Shown: piece after piece, positions 17,465-26,879 of the stretch
Layout of the letters: every line of letters begins with the position of its first letter
Numbering within the stretch: position 1 is the stretch's first letter
Source of the DNA: CBDAPI01 sp965248635
GTDB taxonomy: Bacteria; Acidobacteriota; UBA6911; RPQK01; CBDAPI01
Assembly: GCA_965248635.1 (NCBI GenBank)
Contig: OZ252114.1
Location: 5,370,895 to 5,434,894, forward strand
Direction of reading: 5' to 3'
Length of the DNA: 64,000 bases
The notes under the pieces: model-generated
What the model was told of the DNA's origin: nothing
Databases searched by the model: none
The model's input: only the letters and a program-made list of their open reading frames with translations
Translations under genes and position numbers: made by a program

Positions 17465-18088
17465 TTAGTCCGCACGATTGCGATATAAACCCGGATCGAC
17501 CACCGAAGCCATTCTCTCCTGATCCAGATCGGTTTTCAAGAACCCGGCGATCTGGGCAGCCCCCTGAAGCGGGTCCTTGACGACCTTCGAATAGTGAAGG
17601 TCGAGGACCGAGATGTTTTGCTGCTTTCTCAACCAGAGCCGAATCAGACGCAGATGTTGTTCGAAGAGGGAGGTGACGTTCTGGTCGTCGCCACTCAATT
17701 CCTCTCCCCGGCGTGTCAGCATCTTGTTCTGGGAGCGGATCACTTCCTGGACGTGCCGGTTCATGAAAATGACCCTGTAGGCGTGGTGGTCCGGCAGCTC
17801 ACGAAGGAGGTGAGAGATGACCTTGACGGCCTTGCCGCGAGCCTCCCCCAGCCAGGACTTGTCATCCTGCTCTCCCAGGCTCTTGACGCTCTCCAGCTCA
17901 AAGTAGCCTTCGGGATTGTCCTCGTCGGGGAGTCTTACTTCGTCGGTTATCAGAGGAATTCCGCCGGCATCCAGCATCTTCATGGCCATCGAGGTTCCCG
18001 AGCGGGGCAATCCGGACACCACAATGATGGGCGCCCCGTAACGCCGCTTCTGCAGGTACTGGCGGATGGCCGAAAGCAATGAGATCAT
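17465..18088 (-). CDS. Sulfotransferase-family protein
   Basis: A 207-aa PAPS-dependent sulfotransferase-like protein. The 5'-PSB loop is VVSGLPRSGTSMAMKML near residues 22-38, and the 3'-phosphate region is RVIFMNRHVQEVIRSQNKML. C-terminal helices follow with LDLHYSKVVKDP. The start ATG (18086-18088) overlaps the stop of the membrane-protein gene (TAATG), indicating translational coupling. The partner membrane protein and the downstream alkaline-phosphatase-superfamily genes suggest sulfation of a surface glycan or lipid, an inference from context. Confidence 0.85.
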   Translation of the reverse strand: MISLLSAIRQYLQKRRYGAPIIVVSGLPRSGTSMAMKMLDAGGIPLITDEVRLPDEDNPEGYFELESVKSLGEQDDKSWLGEARGKAVKVISHLLRELPDHHAYRVIFMNRHVQEVIRSQNKMLTRRGEELSGDDQNVTSLFEQHLRLIRLWLRKQQNISVLDLHYSKVVKDPLQGAAQIAGFLKTDLDQERMASVVDPGLYRNRAD

Positions 18089-18918
18089 TATAACTTGACG
18101 CCCATTGGCCCCTTGAAGGCGAAAGCCGCCACGATCGAAGCCACAAAGAAAAACACCAGCCAGTGGACTTCCCACCCAAGAAGCTGAATCGAGAGCGGGG
18201 GATACGCAAGTTCCAGGCTCGAGACCTGAGCTGAGGCCGGCAACGGATCCTCCCCGTGATAGAGCAGCACATCGGTCAGATGAGTGGATCTCAGAGGAGA
18301 GATGGGACCCCAGTTCTCTCCCACCTGGATCCTTTTTTCAAAGGATTCGTCGCCCACCCAGAGCTTCACCGAATGTGAGCCTGGTGCCTTCACCCGGATT
18401 CTCCAGGCCGCCTCTCTCGAAACAGGAATCCGCAGGGCGGGAGTTTCGACTTCGATTCCGTCAGGCGCTTCGAGGCGAAGCTCTTTCCCCAGAACAGCGG
18501 GGTCTGAAAAGGTGGCTTTCAGGAGGCTCACTTCACCCGGAAAGAGGGGACGGAAACCGAAACTGTAATTCAGCTGGACGAGAATGAAAAGCATGGGAAT
18601 CAGCAGCACCAGCATGGGAACGAGGGAGTGGTTCATGTAGGTGAACGTATCCCGGAGTATCCTCCCCTGCAGGCGAAGCACCACTGGAACGTCATGCTGA
18701 TAGAGTCGGACTCCGAGCAGATTCCCCCGGATCCTGTCTCGCACCCGGGAGATCCCCTGCTGATTGGAGACACGGCCAAACACCCAGACCATGAAGATAC
18801 CCGTCAGCAAGGAGACAAAGGCCAGTCCCCAGATCGGGGCCAGCATACGAAACGGCCAGAGCAAGACGGAAAAGACCATTTCCATCCCCTGGTTTATGAA
18901 ATAGATGACTGTTGTCAT
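18088..18918 (-). CDS. Membrane protein with Oxa1/DUF106-like core, coupled to sulfotransferase
   Basis: A 276-aa integral membrane protein. Segments are seen at residues about 8-46 (one or two helices), 95-115 (LVPMLVLLIPMLFILVQL) and 252-272 (VFFFVASIVAAFAF). Between the first two lies a basic, amphipathic stretch, an order resembling the Oxa1/YidC-EMC3-DUF106 superfamily. A soluble domain with beta-strand character (EVETPALRIPVSREAAWRIRV) follows. I do not recognise an exact family. The stop is shared with the sulfotransferase start. Confidence 0.7.
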   Translation of the reverse strand: MTTVIYFINQGMEMVFSVLLWPFRMLAPIWGLAFVSLLTGIFMVWVFGRVSNQQGISRVRDRIRGNLLGVRLYQHDVPVVLRLQGRILRDTFTYMNHSLVPMLVLLIPMLFILVQLNYSFGFRPLFPGEVSLLKATFSDPAVLGKELRLEAPDGIEVETPALRIPVSREAAWRIRVKAPGSHSVKLWVGDESFEKRIQVGENWGPISPLRSTHLTDVLLYHGEDPLPASAQVSSLELAYPPLSIQLLGWEVHWLVFFFVASIVAAFAFKGPMGVKL

Positions 18919-18962
18919 TTAGTAGTCGTCAAATCCAGATTCCAAACTTCAGATTCCAGATA

Positions 18963-19038
18963 GGGAGTGTGGGAGGGGCCTCGGGCAGCGACCGTTTAAA
19001 TCCCTCCGGGAGTCGCCCGAGGCCCCTCCCACACTCCC
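18963..19038. repeat. Long perfect palindrome, copy 1 of a dispersed family (TTTAAA core)
   Basis: A 24-bp perfect inverted repeat (arms 18963-18986 and 19015-19038) encloses a 28-nt core containing GTTTAAATCCCTCCGGG. The core is in opposite orientation to the cores of the copies at 26223 and 63168. Outer arm sequences differ between copies but each pairs perfectly with its own partner. It lies between the membrane-protein gene and a small regulator-like gene and may act as a transcriptional stop. Confidence 0.85.
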
Positions 19039-19043
19039 GGAAC

Positions 19044-19235
19044 CTAGGAAATATACCCCAGCCCCTGGAGACGCTTCTTGATTTCCTCTTCTGAGTCGGC
19101 ATCTTCCAGTTTCGCCAGCTCGTTTTCAAGAGCGTGTTCCACGAATTCCTCCACCGAGGAATACCCCGCGATGTCGGAGTACTTCTTGATTCTTTCCAAC
19201 AGATTCTTGTTAATCTTGACCTTGGGACCAAACAT
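19044..19235 (-). CDS. Small ribbon-helix-helix-like protein
   Basis: A 63-aa protein: KVKINKNLLERIKKYSDIAG forms a beta-strand plus helix, followed by SSVEEFVEHALENELAKLE and an acidic tail ending in LGYIS. The pattern resembles MetJ/Arc-type (RHH) DNA-binding or antitoxin proteins, but no toxin is adjacent. It starts 28 bp after the phosphodiesterase-like gene on the same strand, preceded by GGAAAGGGAGGAACG. Interestingly, LGYIS-like endings also terminate nearby sulfatases, so an accessory role is possible. Confidence 0.65.
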   Translation of the reverse strand: MFGPKVKINKNLLERIKKYSDIAGYSSVEEFVEHALENELAKLEDADSEEEIKKRLQGLGYIS

Positions 19236-19263
19236 ATCGTTCCTCCCTTTCCTTTCTATCTGG

Positions 19264-21246
19264 TTACGGTTCCAGGCAATCCTGACCGATCATCTCCGGA
19301 AGTTTTTCCACTCCATATTCATCCAGAACAGCCACCGTCAGATCAGACAGAGCCGGTTCCGGTAACTTGATCTTGCGGTTGCTCAGCAGCACCCCCGGCA
19401 CCTCGCGATAATCGATGCTGTGATCTCCACTCCAGGCATCGAGGTTGTCTACGAAAACCTGCCTGGGAAACTCACCCAGAGGGCTCTTCCAGGAAGTCCG
19501 GTAGCCATTGCTGTACCCCACAATCAGGTCGGGACCGTGTTCTCCGTGGTCGCCCTGCAGGTCTCTTCGAGTGCGACGGACAAAGCTCACCGGTGAGTTC
19601 CCGTTGCGGGGATCCACCATGGCCAGCAGATCGCGTTCCAGCTGGCCCAGCAGCCGCTCATACTCCGCCCCCTGGGACACGATCCCGCGTCCTTCCCGGC
19701 CTCTGAGATTGATATAGAGGCCGTTGAGTCCCAGGGCGTAGGCATAGGTTCGGGACCAGTCGACGTTGGAAAACAGTTGGGCGTCTCTGCGAGTCGGGTC
19801 CTTAAGTCGGGCGTATCCCCTCTCGGCCAGCCAGGAGTTCAGATTGACCTGCCAATAAAAGGGGGAAAAGCCATGATCGGACATCACAATCAGCGTGTCT
19901 TCCCCTCCCACCTCCTGGCGCATCAGGCCCAGCGCATCGTCCATCTCCCGGTACAGCGTCCGCACTGAATCGCGCAGCCGGGGCTCGTCCTCGAATGCCG
20001 GGTGGTCGGGATCGGTGTATCTCCACAACATGTGGCAGCCCTGGTCCACGGAAGAGAAGTAAAAGAAGAACAGACCCTCCTCGAATTCGCCCAGGAGATG
20101 TCTGAACGCCTTCATCTGTTCCCGGTAGACGAACTGAGACTGTTCCCAGAATTCCCTTCCCGAAAAAACTCCCCCCGAGAGTGCTTTCGTATCTTCCGGG
20201 AGTTCCTGGGTGTGGAAATAACCCAGTTCCTGGAACAGCTCCTGCGACCAGTCCTCCGGAGTCGAGATGGGCATCAGCGGATCTTCCGGGTTGATCTGCA
20301 GCGGCGACACGTAGAGCTCGAAGTCGGGCCGCACCCGCTTCAGATAGAAGCGGGCTGTGGCGCTCACCGAAACGAGGTAGGGGATGGCTTCAAAATCAAG
20401 TCGAATCCAGTCGCTCCACTCCCCCTGCTGGAGAATGAATTCCTGATCCTGCACCACCAGCTTTGCCAGCGCCTCTTCGGGATCGACAAAAGCCTCGAAA
20501 TCCACTGCCAGCTTGGGACTCTGGTAAACCGGCTTTCCACCGCCGGGCGAGGGGACTTCCAGCTGGCGAAAAGGGTTGTCCGGCCCCTCCAGCCGAGCTT
20601 CCATCCGATGATTGACGACAGCAACTCTGGAAAAGCGCCCTCCCGTGATGTCAGCAGCGTTGGCCGGAGGACTGGTTGTAAAGACCGTGAAGGTCCCCCC
20701 CTGCGTTCCCAGGAAGTCGGGAGTTCCCATTCCGGACAGAGAGCGCCCCGGAGAGTTGGGCGGGAAGTTCACTGGCATACGAAAGATTGTGGTGGGGACA
20801 CCCTGCTCTTCCAGCATCTCCCAGAAAGACGTCCCCTGCCTCAGCTGCTCGGTCGTTCCTCCTTGCAGCGGGACGACCCAGGAGCCCAGGGAAAGAGCCC
20901 AGCCGGCCGGAGTTGTCCTGGCGATGGAGAACTCGGGTGCGTAGGTGCTCGGGTCGCGATGGATGAAATCAAAGATCCCGTGGCCGGCCGGATCCATGCC
21001 CGTAATGAAGGTGGACCAGGCCACCGGGCTGAGCGGAGGCATGGTGGTGGTCAGAGGCTTGAAATCCCCTTCTTCCGCAAGAGCTTTGAAGTTGGGCAAA
21101 ACTCCCTCGTCCATGAACTGCTGCAGAAGCTTCGGATCCAGGCCGTCAATCCCCAGAATGAACACTTTCCTGGCCGCCGGGCCGTGGGTGGAACAGGCCG
21201 TGAAGACGAGGAGGACCAGGCAGGCGAGGAGGCTTCGACGGGTCAT
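19264..21246 (-). CDS. Alkaline-phosphatase-superfamily phosphodiesterase, lipoprotein
   Basis: A 660-aa exported enzyme. A lipoprotein signal ends in VFTAC (Cys about residue 18). The metal-binding core follows: IDGLDPKLL, then TTTMPPLSPVAWSTFITG with the nucleophile region, SSVDQGCHMLWRY, VMSDHGF and SGDHS, the type I phosphodiesterase/nucleotide pyrophosphatase set. A beta-rich insert occupies roughly residues 190-330. It is a paralogue of the 712-aa protein upstream, whose stop overlaps its start by 4 bp (ATGA). The substrate is unknown; a glycerophosphate or sulfate/phosphate ester on the surface is plausible. Confidence 0.85.
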   Translation of the reverse strand: MTRRSLLACLVLLVFTACSTHGPAARKVFILGIDGLDPKLLQQFMDEGVLPNFKALAEEGDFKPLTTTMPPLSPVAWSTFITGMDPAGHGIFDFIHRDPSTYAPEFSIARTTPAGWALSLGSWVVPLQGGTTEQLRQGTSFWEMLEEQGVPTTIFRMPVNFPPNSPGRSLSGMGTPDFLGTQGGTFTVFTTSPPANAADITGGRFSRVAVVNHRMEARLEGPDNPFRQLEVPSPGGGKPVYQSPKLAVDFEAFVDPEEALAKLVVQDQEFILQQGEWSDWIRLDFEAIPYLVSVSATARFYLKRVRPDFELYVSPLQINPEDPLMPISTPEDWSQELFQELGYFHTQELPEDTKALSGGVFSGREFWEQSQFVYREQMKAFRHLLGEFEEGLFFFYFSSVDQGCHMLWRYTDPDHPAFEDEPRLRDSVRTLYREMDDALGLMRQEVGGEDTLIVMSDHGFSPFYWQVNLNSWLAERGYARLKDPTRRDAQLFSNVDWSRTYAYALGLNGLYINLRGREGRGIVSQGAEYERLLGQLERDLLAMVDPRNGNSPVSFVRRTRRDLQGDHGEHGPDLIVGYSNGYRTSWKSPLGEFPRQVFVDNLDAWSGDHSIDYREVPGVLLSNRKIKLPEPALSDLTVAVLDEYGVEKLPEMIGQDCLEP

Positions 21247-23381
21247 TCTCTCTCCTCAGGCTGACCACTGCTCAAGAATGATTCACCATCCATCCAGTCC
21301 GGGACCGGAACGCCGAAAAGGTCCAGCACCGTGGGAGCGATATCAGTGATTTCAATCGAGCTTCGGTCCATCTTGCGGTTACAAAAGAGGATACCGGGAA
21401 CCTCGGGAGGATTCATGCAGTGGTCTCCGCTCCAGCTCTTCACGTTGTCCTCAAAAACCGAATTCGTAATCCCACCCGTCACCGAAAGCCAGGAAGTGCG
21501 GTAGCCCACCCGGCAGCCGACCACCAGGTCGGGGCCATCGCCCCGGTAAGGACCCGAATAGGTCTCACGAGTGTCGTAGACCTCGCTGATGGCTCGTTCT
21601 CCCGTGGCCTCATCCCGCAGCGACTTCAGCCTCTCCCTCAACTCGTCTTTCAATACCTGCATCTCGTCCGAGGCCACAACGCCCCGGGACTCACGCCCTT
21701 TCACGTTCAGGTAAAGTCCTCCCAGTCCCACAGCGTAAGCCCGAGTCTGCTGCCAGTCCACATCATGAAACCATTCTTCACCCTGGGGCGAATTCTTCAT
21801 GGCCAGGTAGCCATTCTGGTATAGCCAGGTGTTGAGATTGATGCCGCGACGGAAGCTGTTGAAGCCGTGGTCGGACATTACAACCAGAACGCTGTCGTCC
21901 TCCACCTGCTCCATGGTCCGACCCACCAGATCATCCATGTTCCGGTAGAGCTGCCGAATTTCGTCACGGTGCTTTTCGGTGTCCTTGCCGGCATTGGCCG
22001 GATGATCTTTTTCCAGATACCGCCAAAACATGTGCTGCATCCGGTCGGTGATGTCGAAGACACAGACGATGGATCCCCGCCGAGTCCGGCTGAGGGCGTC
22101 GAAAAACATCCGTTCTCTTTCCTCATGAGTCAGGTAGACCTGCTCCACAAAGGCCTTTTCGTCCAGCACCCTCTCATTCAGGGCCCAGGTGTCTTCCGCC
22201 AGCCCCAGAGTGGAGAAGCGCCCCTGCGTCTTGGAGAGATACATCGAATAGGTCACGGGGTTGGACACGGGAAGAGCCGGCCGATCGGGAGCGATGTTGA
22301 TCGGGGTAATGTAGAGCCTGAGGTGAGGTGAAGTCTCCAGCAGGTAAAAACGACACATTCCATGGATTTTCATTCCCAGACCCGGGCGAAACTCCAGTGG
22401 AATCCAGGGGCTGAACTCCCGCAGCGAGAGTTCATATTCTTTCTTGCCGATTCTCAAGCGGGCGTCGCAGCCATTCGTACCCGTCCGAACTTCCAGAGGG
22501 ATTGTCATTTCCACAGCAGGCTGGCGAATCGGATTCTCGGGACCCAGGATGGAGGTCTTGGCCGAGCCCTTCTCGAGCTCCACGAGGACCGGCTCACCCC
22601 CGGTCATTTTCCTGATTTCCAAAGGATCACTGGAGTAGTAGGAGAACGTGCCCTGAGTTCCCCGCAGGTCGGGCACCGACATGGCCGAGAGTAGAACACC
22701 TCGAAACTTCTCAGGAGGAAAGCTGGTGGGCACCCGCAGAATGGTGCTGAAGATCCCGTGGTCTCCCAGGATCTTCCAGAAGGACTGGCTCTTGCGCTCA
22801 AACTGAATCAGGGGCTTCCCCAGGGGAATCTGATAGGGCCCGATTCTCAAGTTTCGCCGCGGGGGCTCGATGCGCGCTGAGCAGAGCTCTGGCAGATACG
22901 ACTTTCGGTTGGGCACCAGAAAGTCAAAGACGCGATGCTTGCCGGGATTGGAGCCGGTTTGGAAGCAGGACCAGGCGACCGGTGACTCGGCGGGGAGCGA
23001 GGTTCCCAGCCGGCTGTAGGACCCGGCCTCACGGAGCTTCTTGAAGTTGGGAAGCTCGCCCTGTTCCATGAGTTTTTCGGTCAGATTCGGATCCTGTCCG
23101 TCCAGCCCCAGAACAATGACTCGCCGGACTCGGCTCTTGCGCAGAGCCGTCTGTCTCCGCAGTGTCTGGATGGCCCACCGGATCGGCCAGGTGAGCAAGG
23201 TGAAAAGAGCCAGGAAAAGGGTAATCAGGACGACCAGAAAGGAAGAGACAAAAGCGACCCCGGCCCCGGGGCCGATATAGGCCTCGGCCGGGACGGTCAT
23301 GACCAGGAAAACAGCCAGAAACAGGAAGAACCGTGCCCCAGTCGAGACGCCTAGCAATGCAGTCCATCTGCGTGTCTTCAA
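21243..23381 (-). CDS. Alkaline-phosphatase-superfamily phosphodiesterase with N-terminal membrane anchor
   Basis: A 712-aa paralogue of the next gene. The N-terminus has two hydrophobic segments (about 17-34, signal-like, and 42-68) and then the conserved VLGLDGQDPNLTEKL, LPAESPVAWSCFQTG, FDITDRMQHMFWRYLEKDHP, VMSDHGFNSF and SGDHCMNPPEVPG. The catalytic domain is therefore periplasmic or exposed, tethered to the inner membrane. Same beta-rich insert as its neighbour. Pairing of one anchored and one lipoprotein version in a single operon suggests successive steps on the same polymer or different substrates. The ATGA overlap couples translation. Confidence 0.85.
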   Translation of the reverse strand: MKTRRWTALLGVSTGARFFLFLAVFLVMTVPAEAYIGPGAGVAFVSSFLVVLITLFLALFTLLTWPIRWAIQTLRRQTALRKSRVRRVIVLGLDGQDPNLTEKLMEQGELPNFKKLREAGSYSRLGTSLPAESPVAWSCFQTGSNPGKHRVFDFLVPNRKSYLPELCSARIEPPRRNLRIGPYQIPLGKPLIQFERKSQSFWKILGDHGIFSTILRVPTSFPPEKFRGVLLSAMSVPDLRGTQGTFSYYSSDPLEIRKMTGGEPVLVELEKGSAKTSILGPENPIRQPAVEMTIPLEVRTGTNGCDARLRIGKKEYELSLREFSPWIPLEFRPGLGMKIHGMCRFYLLETSPHLRLYITPINIAPDRPALPVSNPVTYSMYLSKTQGRFSTLGLAEDTWALNERVLDEKAFVEQVYLTHEERERMFFDALSRTRRGSIVCVFDITDRMQHMFWRYLEKDHPANAGKDTEKHRDEIRQLYRNMDDLVGRTMEQVEDDSVLVVMSDHGFNSFRRGINLNTWLYQNGYLAMKNSPQGEEWFHDVDWQQTRAYAVGLGGLYLNVKGRESRGVVASDEMQVLKDELRERLKSLRDEATGERAISEVYDTRETYSGPYRGDGPDLVVGCRVGYRTSWLSVTGGITNSVFEDNVKSWSGDHCMNPPEVPGILFCNRKMDRSSIEITDIAPTVLDLFGVPVPDWMDGESFLSSGQPEERE

Positions 23382-23421
23382 ATCTATGACGCCTGACTCC
23401 CGGTTTTCCCGCTTCCCGGTC

Positions 23422-25854
23422 TTATTGGATGTAACCCAGACTCTTGAGCCGCTGCAACTCTTCCTGGCTCACGCCGGCTGTGGAATCCTCTTCGGGCAGC
23501 TGGCCGGCCAGGGCCACTTCTCGCCACTGCGCCAGCATTCCCTTCAGCTCTTCTACCACTTGAGGATACTGATCGGCCAGGTTCTCCTGGTCCAGTGGAT
23601 CATCGGGTTGCCGAAAGAGCTCGAATTGGGCCGCGTCATCCGAGTCTTTCCCGGTAGAGACGATCAGCTTCCATCCCTGGTAGATGATGGCAGTTTGCTC
23701 GACGTCGCGGGGCTGCGGCGCCCCCATTGAATCGCCGGTCAGGTTCTTCTCAGTAATGGCCGGTCGGCCGGACCAGTCTGCCGCCTGCAGGGAGGAAGAT
23801 CTCGACTCCTGAGAACTCATGAGCGGAACCAGACTCTGTCCCTGTATTCCGCTCGGCCCTGAGAGCCCGCTCAGTTCCAACAGGGTCGGCATGATGTCGA
23901 TGCTCTGGACCGTTTCCTCGACCCTCACTCCTTCCCTGATCCTGCCCGGCAGGCGAAAGACGAGGGGCACACGGTTCAGCTCCCCGTAAACCGACTGACC
24001 GTGGAACATCTTCCCATGGTCGTGAAACTCCTCACCATGGTCAGAGGTGAACACGAGCAGGGTCTTGTCAGCCAGGCCCAGCTCTTCCAGGCGCTCCGCC
24101 AGCCGGGCCACTTCCGTGTCCATCGCCCGGATCGAACCGTCATACCAGTCGATGTCGTAGTCAATGTATTCCTGGGGGTCGAAGCCGGCCTGAATCAGGT
24201 CCTCGCGACTGGGCATCCCAAACCGCTTCATCAACGGGTCCTGGATCACTTTACGAGCCTTTTCCAACTGTTCCTCGTGCTCTTCTTTTCCGGCCAGGTC
24301 GGCCCAGATCGAGTTGTAGGGCCGATGTGGTTCGTAGGGGTCATGGGGATCGAAGACGTGCAGAAAAACAAAGAAGGGTACTTCCCGGTGAATCTCCAGC
24401 CACTGGGCCAGGCGATCTACGTACTGGCGGGCTGTCTTACTGGGCTTCTCCTCTGAAGTGGATCCCGATTCGTGGAGCTCTTCGTACCCCTGGTGCAGAT
24501 TCGTAAACTTTCCCGTAAAGAGGACTGAGGAGTAGCCGACCGTGGCATAGCCGGCCTCTCGAAACACTTCCGCCAGCGTGGTGGCGGCTGCCGGAAGACG
24601 GTCGGGGAAGTCCATGACCCGATGCGAGGTGGGGTACAGAGAAGTCATGATGGATGGAACCGAGACCTTGGTCCAGGTTGCCTGGGTAATATTGTTCTTG
24701 AAAAGAGCACCCTTGGACGCCATCTCAGTCAAGAAAGGGGCTGTCTCTCGCCCGTAGCCGTGGAAATTGAGATGATCACTGCGCAGGGTGTCGGCCATGA
24801 TCAGGATCACGCCCTGCGGGGCCTCGGATCCGGAAGTCGCCTGCGCTGACTGTCGGTCGCGGCTTCGGACCGCGGGGCTTCCCCAGAAACCAAGCCGTCC
24901 GTTTTCTGCGGCTGAAAGAGAGAGGCTCACGGTGATCTCGCGGCCCGCGAACTCGGACAGGTCGAGGGGCACCGACTCCCAGCGGTGAGGGGTTGTGAGA
25001 GTGCGCTGCAGAAGCAGACGGGTGCTGGAACCGTCCTTCACCTGAACCAAAAAGGTGACAGGTCCGTCTTCGGGCGTACCGATCCCCAGATCCAGCCAGG
25101 GTCGCGCGGGAAGCTGGAGAGGCACTTCGATCGCCTCGGGAGAACGAGAGACCAGGGTCTCGTGGTAGATCTCGGAGAGACCCTGCCAGCTGACGCCGGA
25201 GGGAATTCTGGAGAGGTGCTACTTGCGCGTGACCAGCCGAACGGACTCAATCTCGAAATCCGCTCCCGGCGCGTCAGTGGGGCTGATGAGAACATGGTGT
25301 ATCTCCGAAGCCGGCGCCGCCTGAGAAACAGAGATGGTGTAGGTTTGGAAACCCTCTCCGGCCAGGATGGGAGTCGTATCCCGCCAGGGGAAGCCCCGGG
25401 CGACTCCCATGATTTCCTCGAAGTCGGGGTCCTCCGGACCGGCTCCACTGATCCGAAGATTGGTCCCCTCACTGGCCCGCATCCGAATCTCCACAGAATG
25501 GACCAGATCGTTCTCGTCCAGTTGCTGTGTGCGTTTCACATAGATGATGGGGAAATCGGTCCGGGCTTTCCCCGTAAGTCGTCCCTCGACTACGGACAGG
25601 CCCGACACCCCGTCACCCGCCTTCCAACCCAGGTTGGGCGCACTCTCGGCATCCACTTCTATTGTGAAGTCCCACAGGCCCAGAGGCTCGGCCTCTCTGA
25701 CCTCGGTTGGGGCTCCCATGACCATGTCTTCCTGGAAGCGGTCGACCAGGCGCACAGGTCCCTGACTACCGGTCGGCCCCGAACAGGCGACCAGCAGCAA
25801 GGTCACGGGGACCAGAGCAGCATAGGGGACTTTCTGCCAGCGAAAATCCGTCAT
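23422..25854 (-). CDS. Sulfatase-like lipoprotein with N-terminal beta domains, interrupted by an in-frame amber codon
   Basis: Starts at an ATG at 25854 with GGGAGGTGG upstream and a lipoprotein signal (LLLVACSG). Two carbohydrate-binding-like beta domains (about 30-350) precede a sulfatase domain with ILIMADTLRSDHLNFHGY, HVFDPHDPYEPHRPY, FTSDHGEEFHDHG and the family ending LQRLKSLGYIQ. The region expected to hold the formylglycine Cys reads TKVSVPSIMTS, so Ser may serve. Codon 212 is TAG (25219-25221); the frame is open on both sides and continuous, so a single nonsense change (or sequencing error) splits one gene. A GTG at 25125 could restart the sulfatase domain, but without a signal peptide. 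Confidence 0.8.
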
Positions 25855-25895
25855 TTTCCACCTCCCTAACAGACCGCTCAATCTATAGAAGGAGC

Positions 25896-26192
25896 GCCGT
25901 CACCACGGTTCCCACCCGAATCGAGGGAGCCGGCCGGGGACAAGTGATCCATTGGCGGGTCGTCAATAACTGTGAGGATGCGGTCACGGTGACCGTCGAC
26001 AACTTCAAGCACCGTGACGCCGACGATGAGATCAAAACTCCTCTGGACATCCTGGCCGCACCTGAAGTGCCCGCCAACCAGCAGCGGGTGCTGCGGGCCA
26101 GGGTTCGCCAGGAGGCCGAGCTGGGAACCTACAAGTACGACATTCTGTTGAATGGGCACGTAGACGTGGATCCCGACCTGATGATTCGATAA
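25896..26192 (+). pseudogene. Possible start-less fragment of a secreted beta-domain protein
   Basis: A + strand frame reads VTTVPTRIEGAGRGQVIHWRV VNN, then DNFKHRD and ARVRQEAELGTYKYDILLNG, with coding-like composition ending at 26192. No ATG is present; a GTG at 25944 would remove the first strand. It resembles cupredoxin-like small exported domains lacking their signal peptide, so it may be a remnant whose 5' end was lost, or a gene with an unusual start. Head-to-head with the sulfatase gene. Confidence 0.35.
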
Positions 26193-26222
26193 GCGAGATC
26201 CCGGGTGCTGGTGGCCTGGGGT

Positions 26223-26302
26223 CTTGGAATGTGGGAGAGGCCTCAGGGCTGCGTCCGGGAATTTAAACGTCCTCCGCCCTGAGGCCTCTCCCACATTCCA
26301 AG
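26223..26302. repeat. Long perfect palindrome, copy 2 of the TTTAAA-core family
   Basis: Arms 26223-26249 and 26276-26302 are a perfect 27-bp inverted repeat around a 26-nt core containing CCGGGAATTTAAACGTCC. The core is identical to that of the copy at 63168. It sits between the 3' ends of two convergent reading frames, a terminator-like position. Confidence 0.9.
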
Positions 26303-26327
26303 CCGAGATGGTGAACCAGCACCAACC

Positions 26328-26879
26328 TCAGTCATCCAGAATCGCTTCGGCATCGATGGTGATGTGGACATCGTCGCCGACCACGATGCCCCCTTTGTCC
26401 AGGGACCCGTTCCAGCTCACCCCAAAATCGTGACGATTGATGGTGGTCGTCGCCACGAATCCGGCCCGGATCTTGGGACCCTTATCTTCTCCGTCCACCC
26501 ACCAGGGGGTACCCCACTGCCCTAAATAGGTCACCTCCAGCGTGACCTCCTTGCTGACACCACGAAGACTCAGATCACCGGTGACCCGGAAGTTGTGCCC
26601 CCCGAGAACTTCAATTTGATCCCCCTGAAAGGTGATCTGTGGATGGTTTTCGACGTCCAGGAAATCGGGAGTACGGAGGTGTCCATCCCGGTCTTCGTCA
26701 CCGGACCAGATCCCCGCCGCGTCGATTCGAACCTCCACGGATCCAGCGCCTGGATCCTCTGGATCGAACTGCAGGGTTCCTTCGACGTTCTTGAACGCCC
26801 CTCTCACGAAACAAACCATCATGTGTCTGACCGCGAACTCCGCAGCTGTGTGTCCGGGTTCGAAATACCACTTTGCCAC
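26328..26879 (-). CDS. YceI-family protein
   Basis: A 183-aa lipocalin-like protein without a signal peptide: MAKWYFEPGHTAAEFAVRHMM (the family's Ser/Ala-E-F-x-V-x-H motif), FKNVEGTLQFDPEDP, DFLDVENHPQITFQG and INRHDFGVSWNG. YceI proteins bind polyisoprenoid-like lipids and are often stress related; cytosolic versions are common in soil bacteria. An ATG start with GGAGGTGCGAGGTGG just upstream fixes the 5' end. Confidence 0.92.
   Translation of the reverse strand: MAKWYFEPGHTAAEFAVRHMMVCFVRGAFKNVEGTLQFDPEDPGAGSVEVRIDAAGIWSGDEDRDGHLRTPDFLDVENHPQITFQGDQIEVLGGHNFRVTGDLSLRGVSKEVTLEVTYLGQWGTPWWVDGEDKGPKIRAGFVATTTINRHDFGVSWNGSLDKGGIVVGDDVHITIDAEAILDD

Noticed and set aside
20002..21264. Long + strand open frame of 420 codons
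   Set aside because: Antisense shadow of the lipoprotein phosphodiesterase at 19264-21246.
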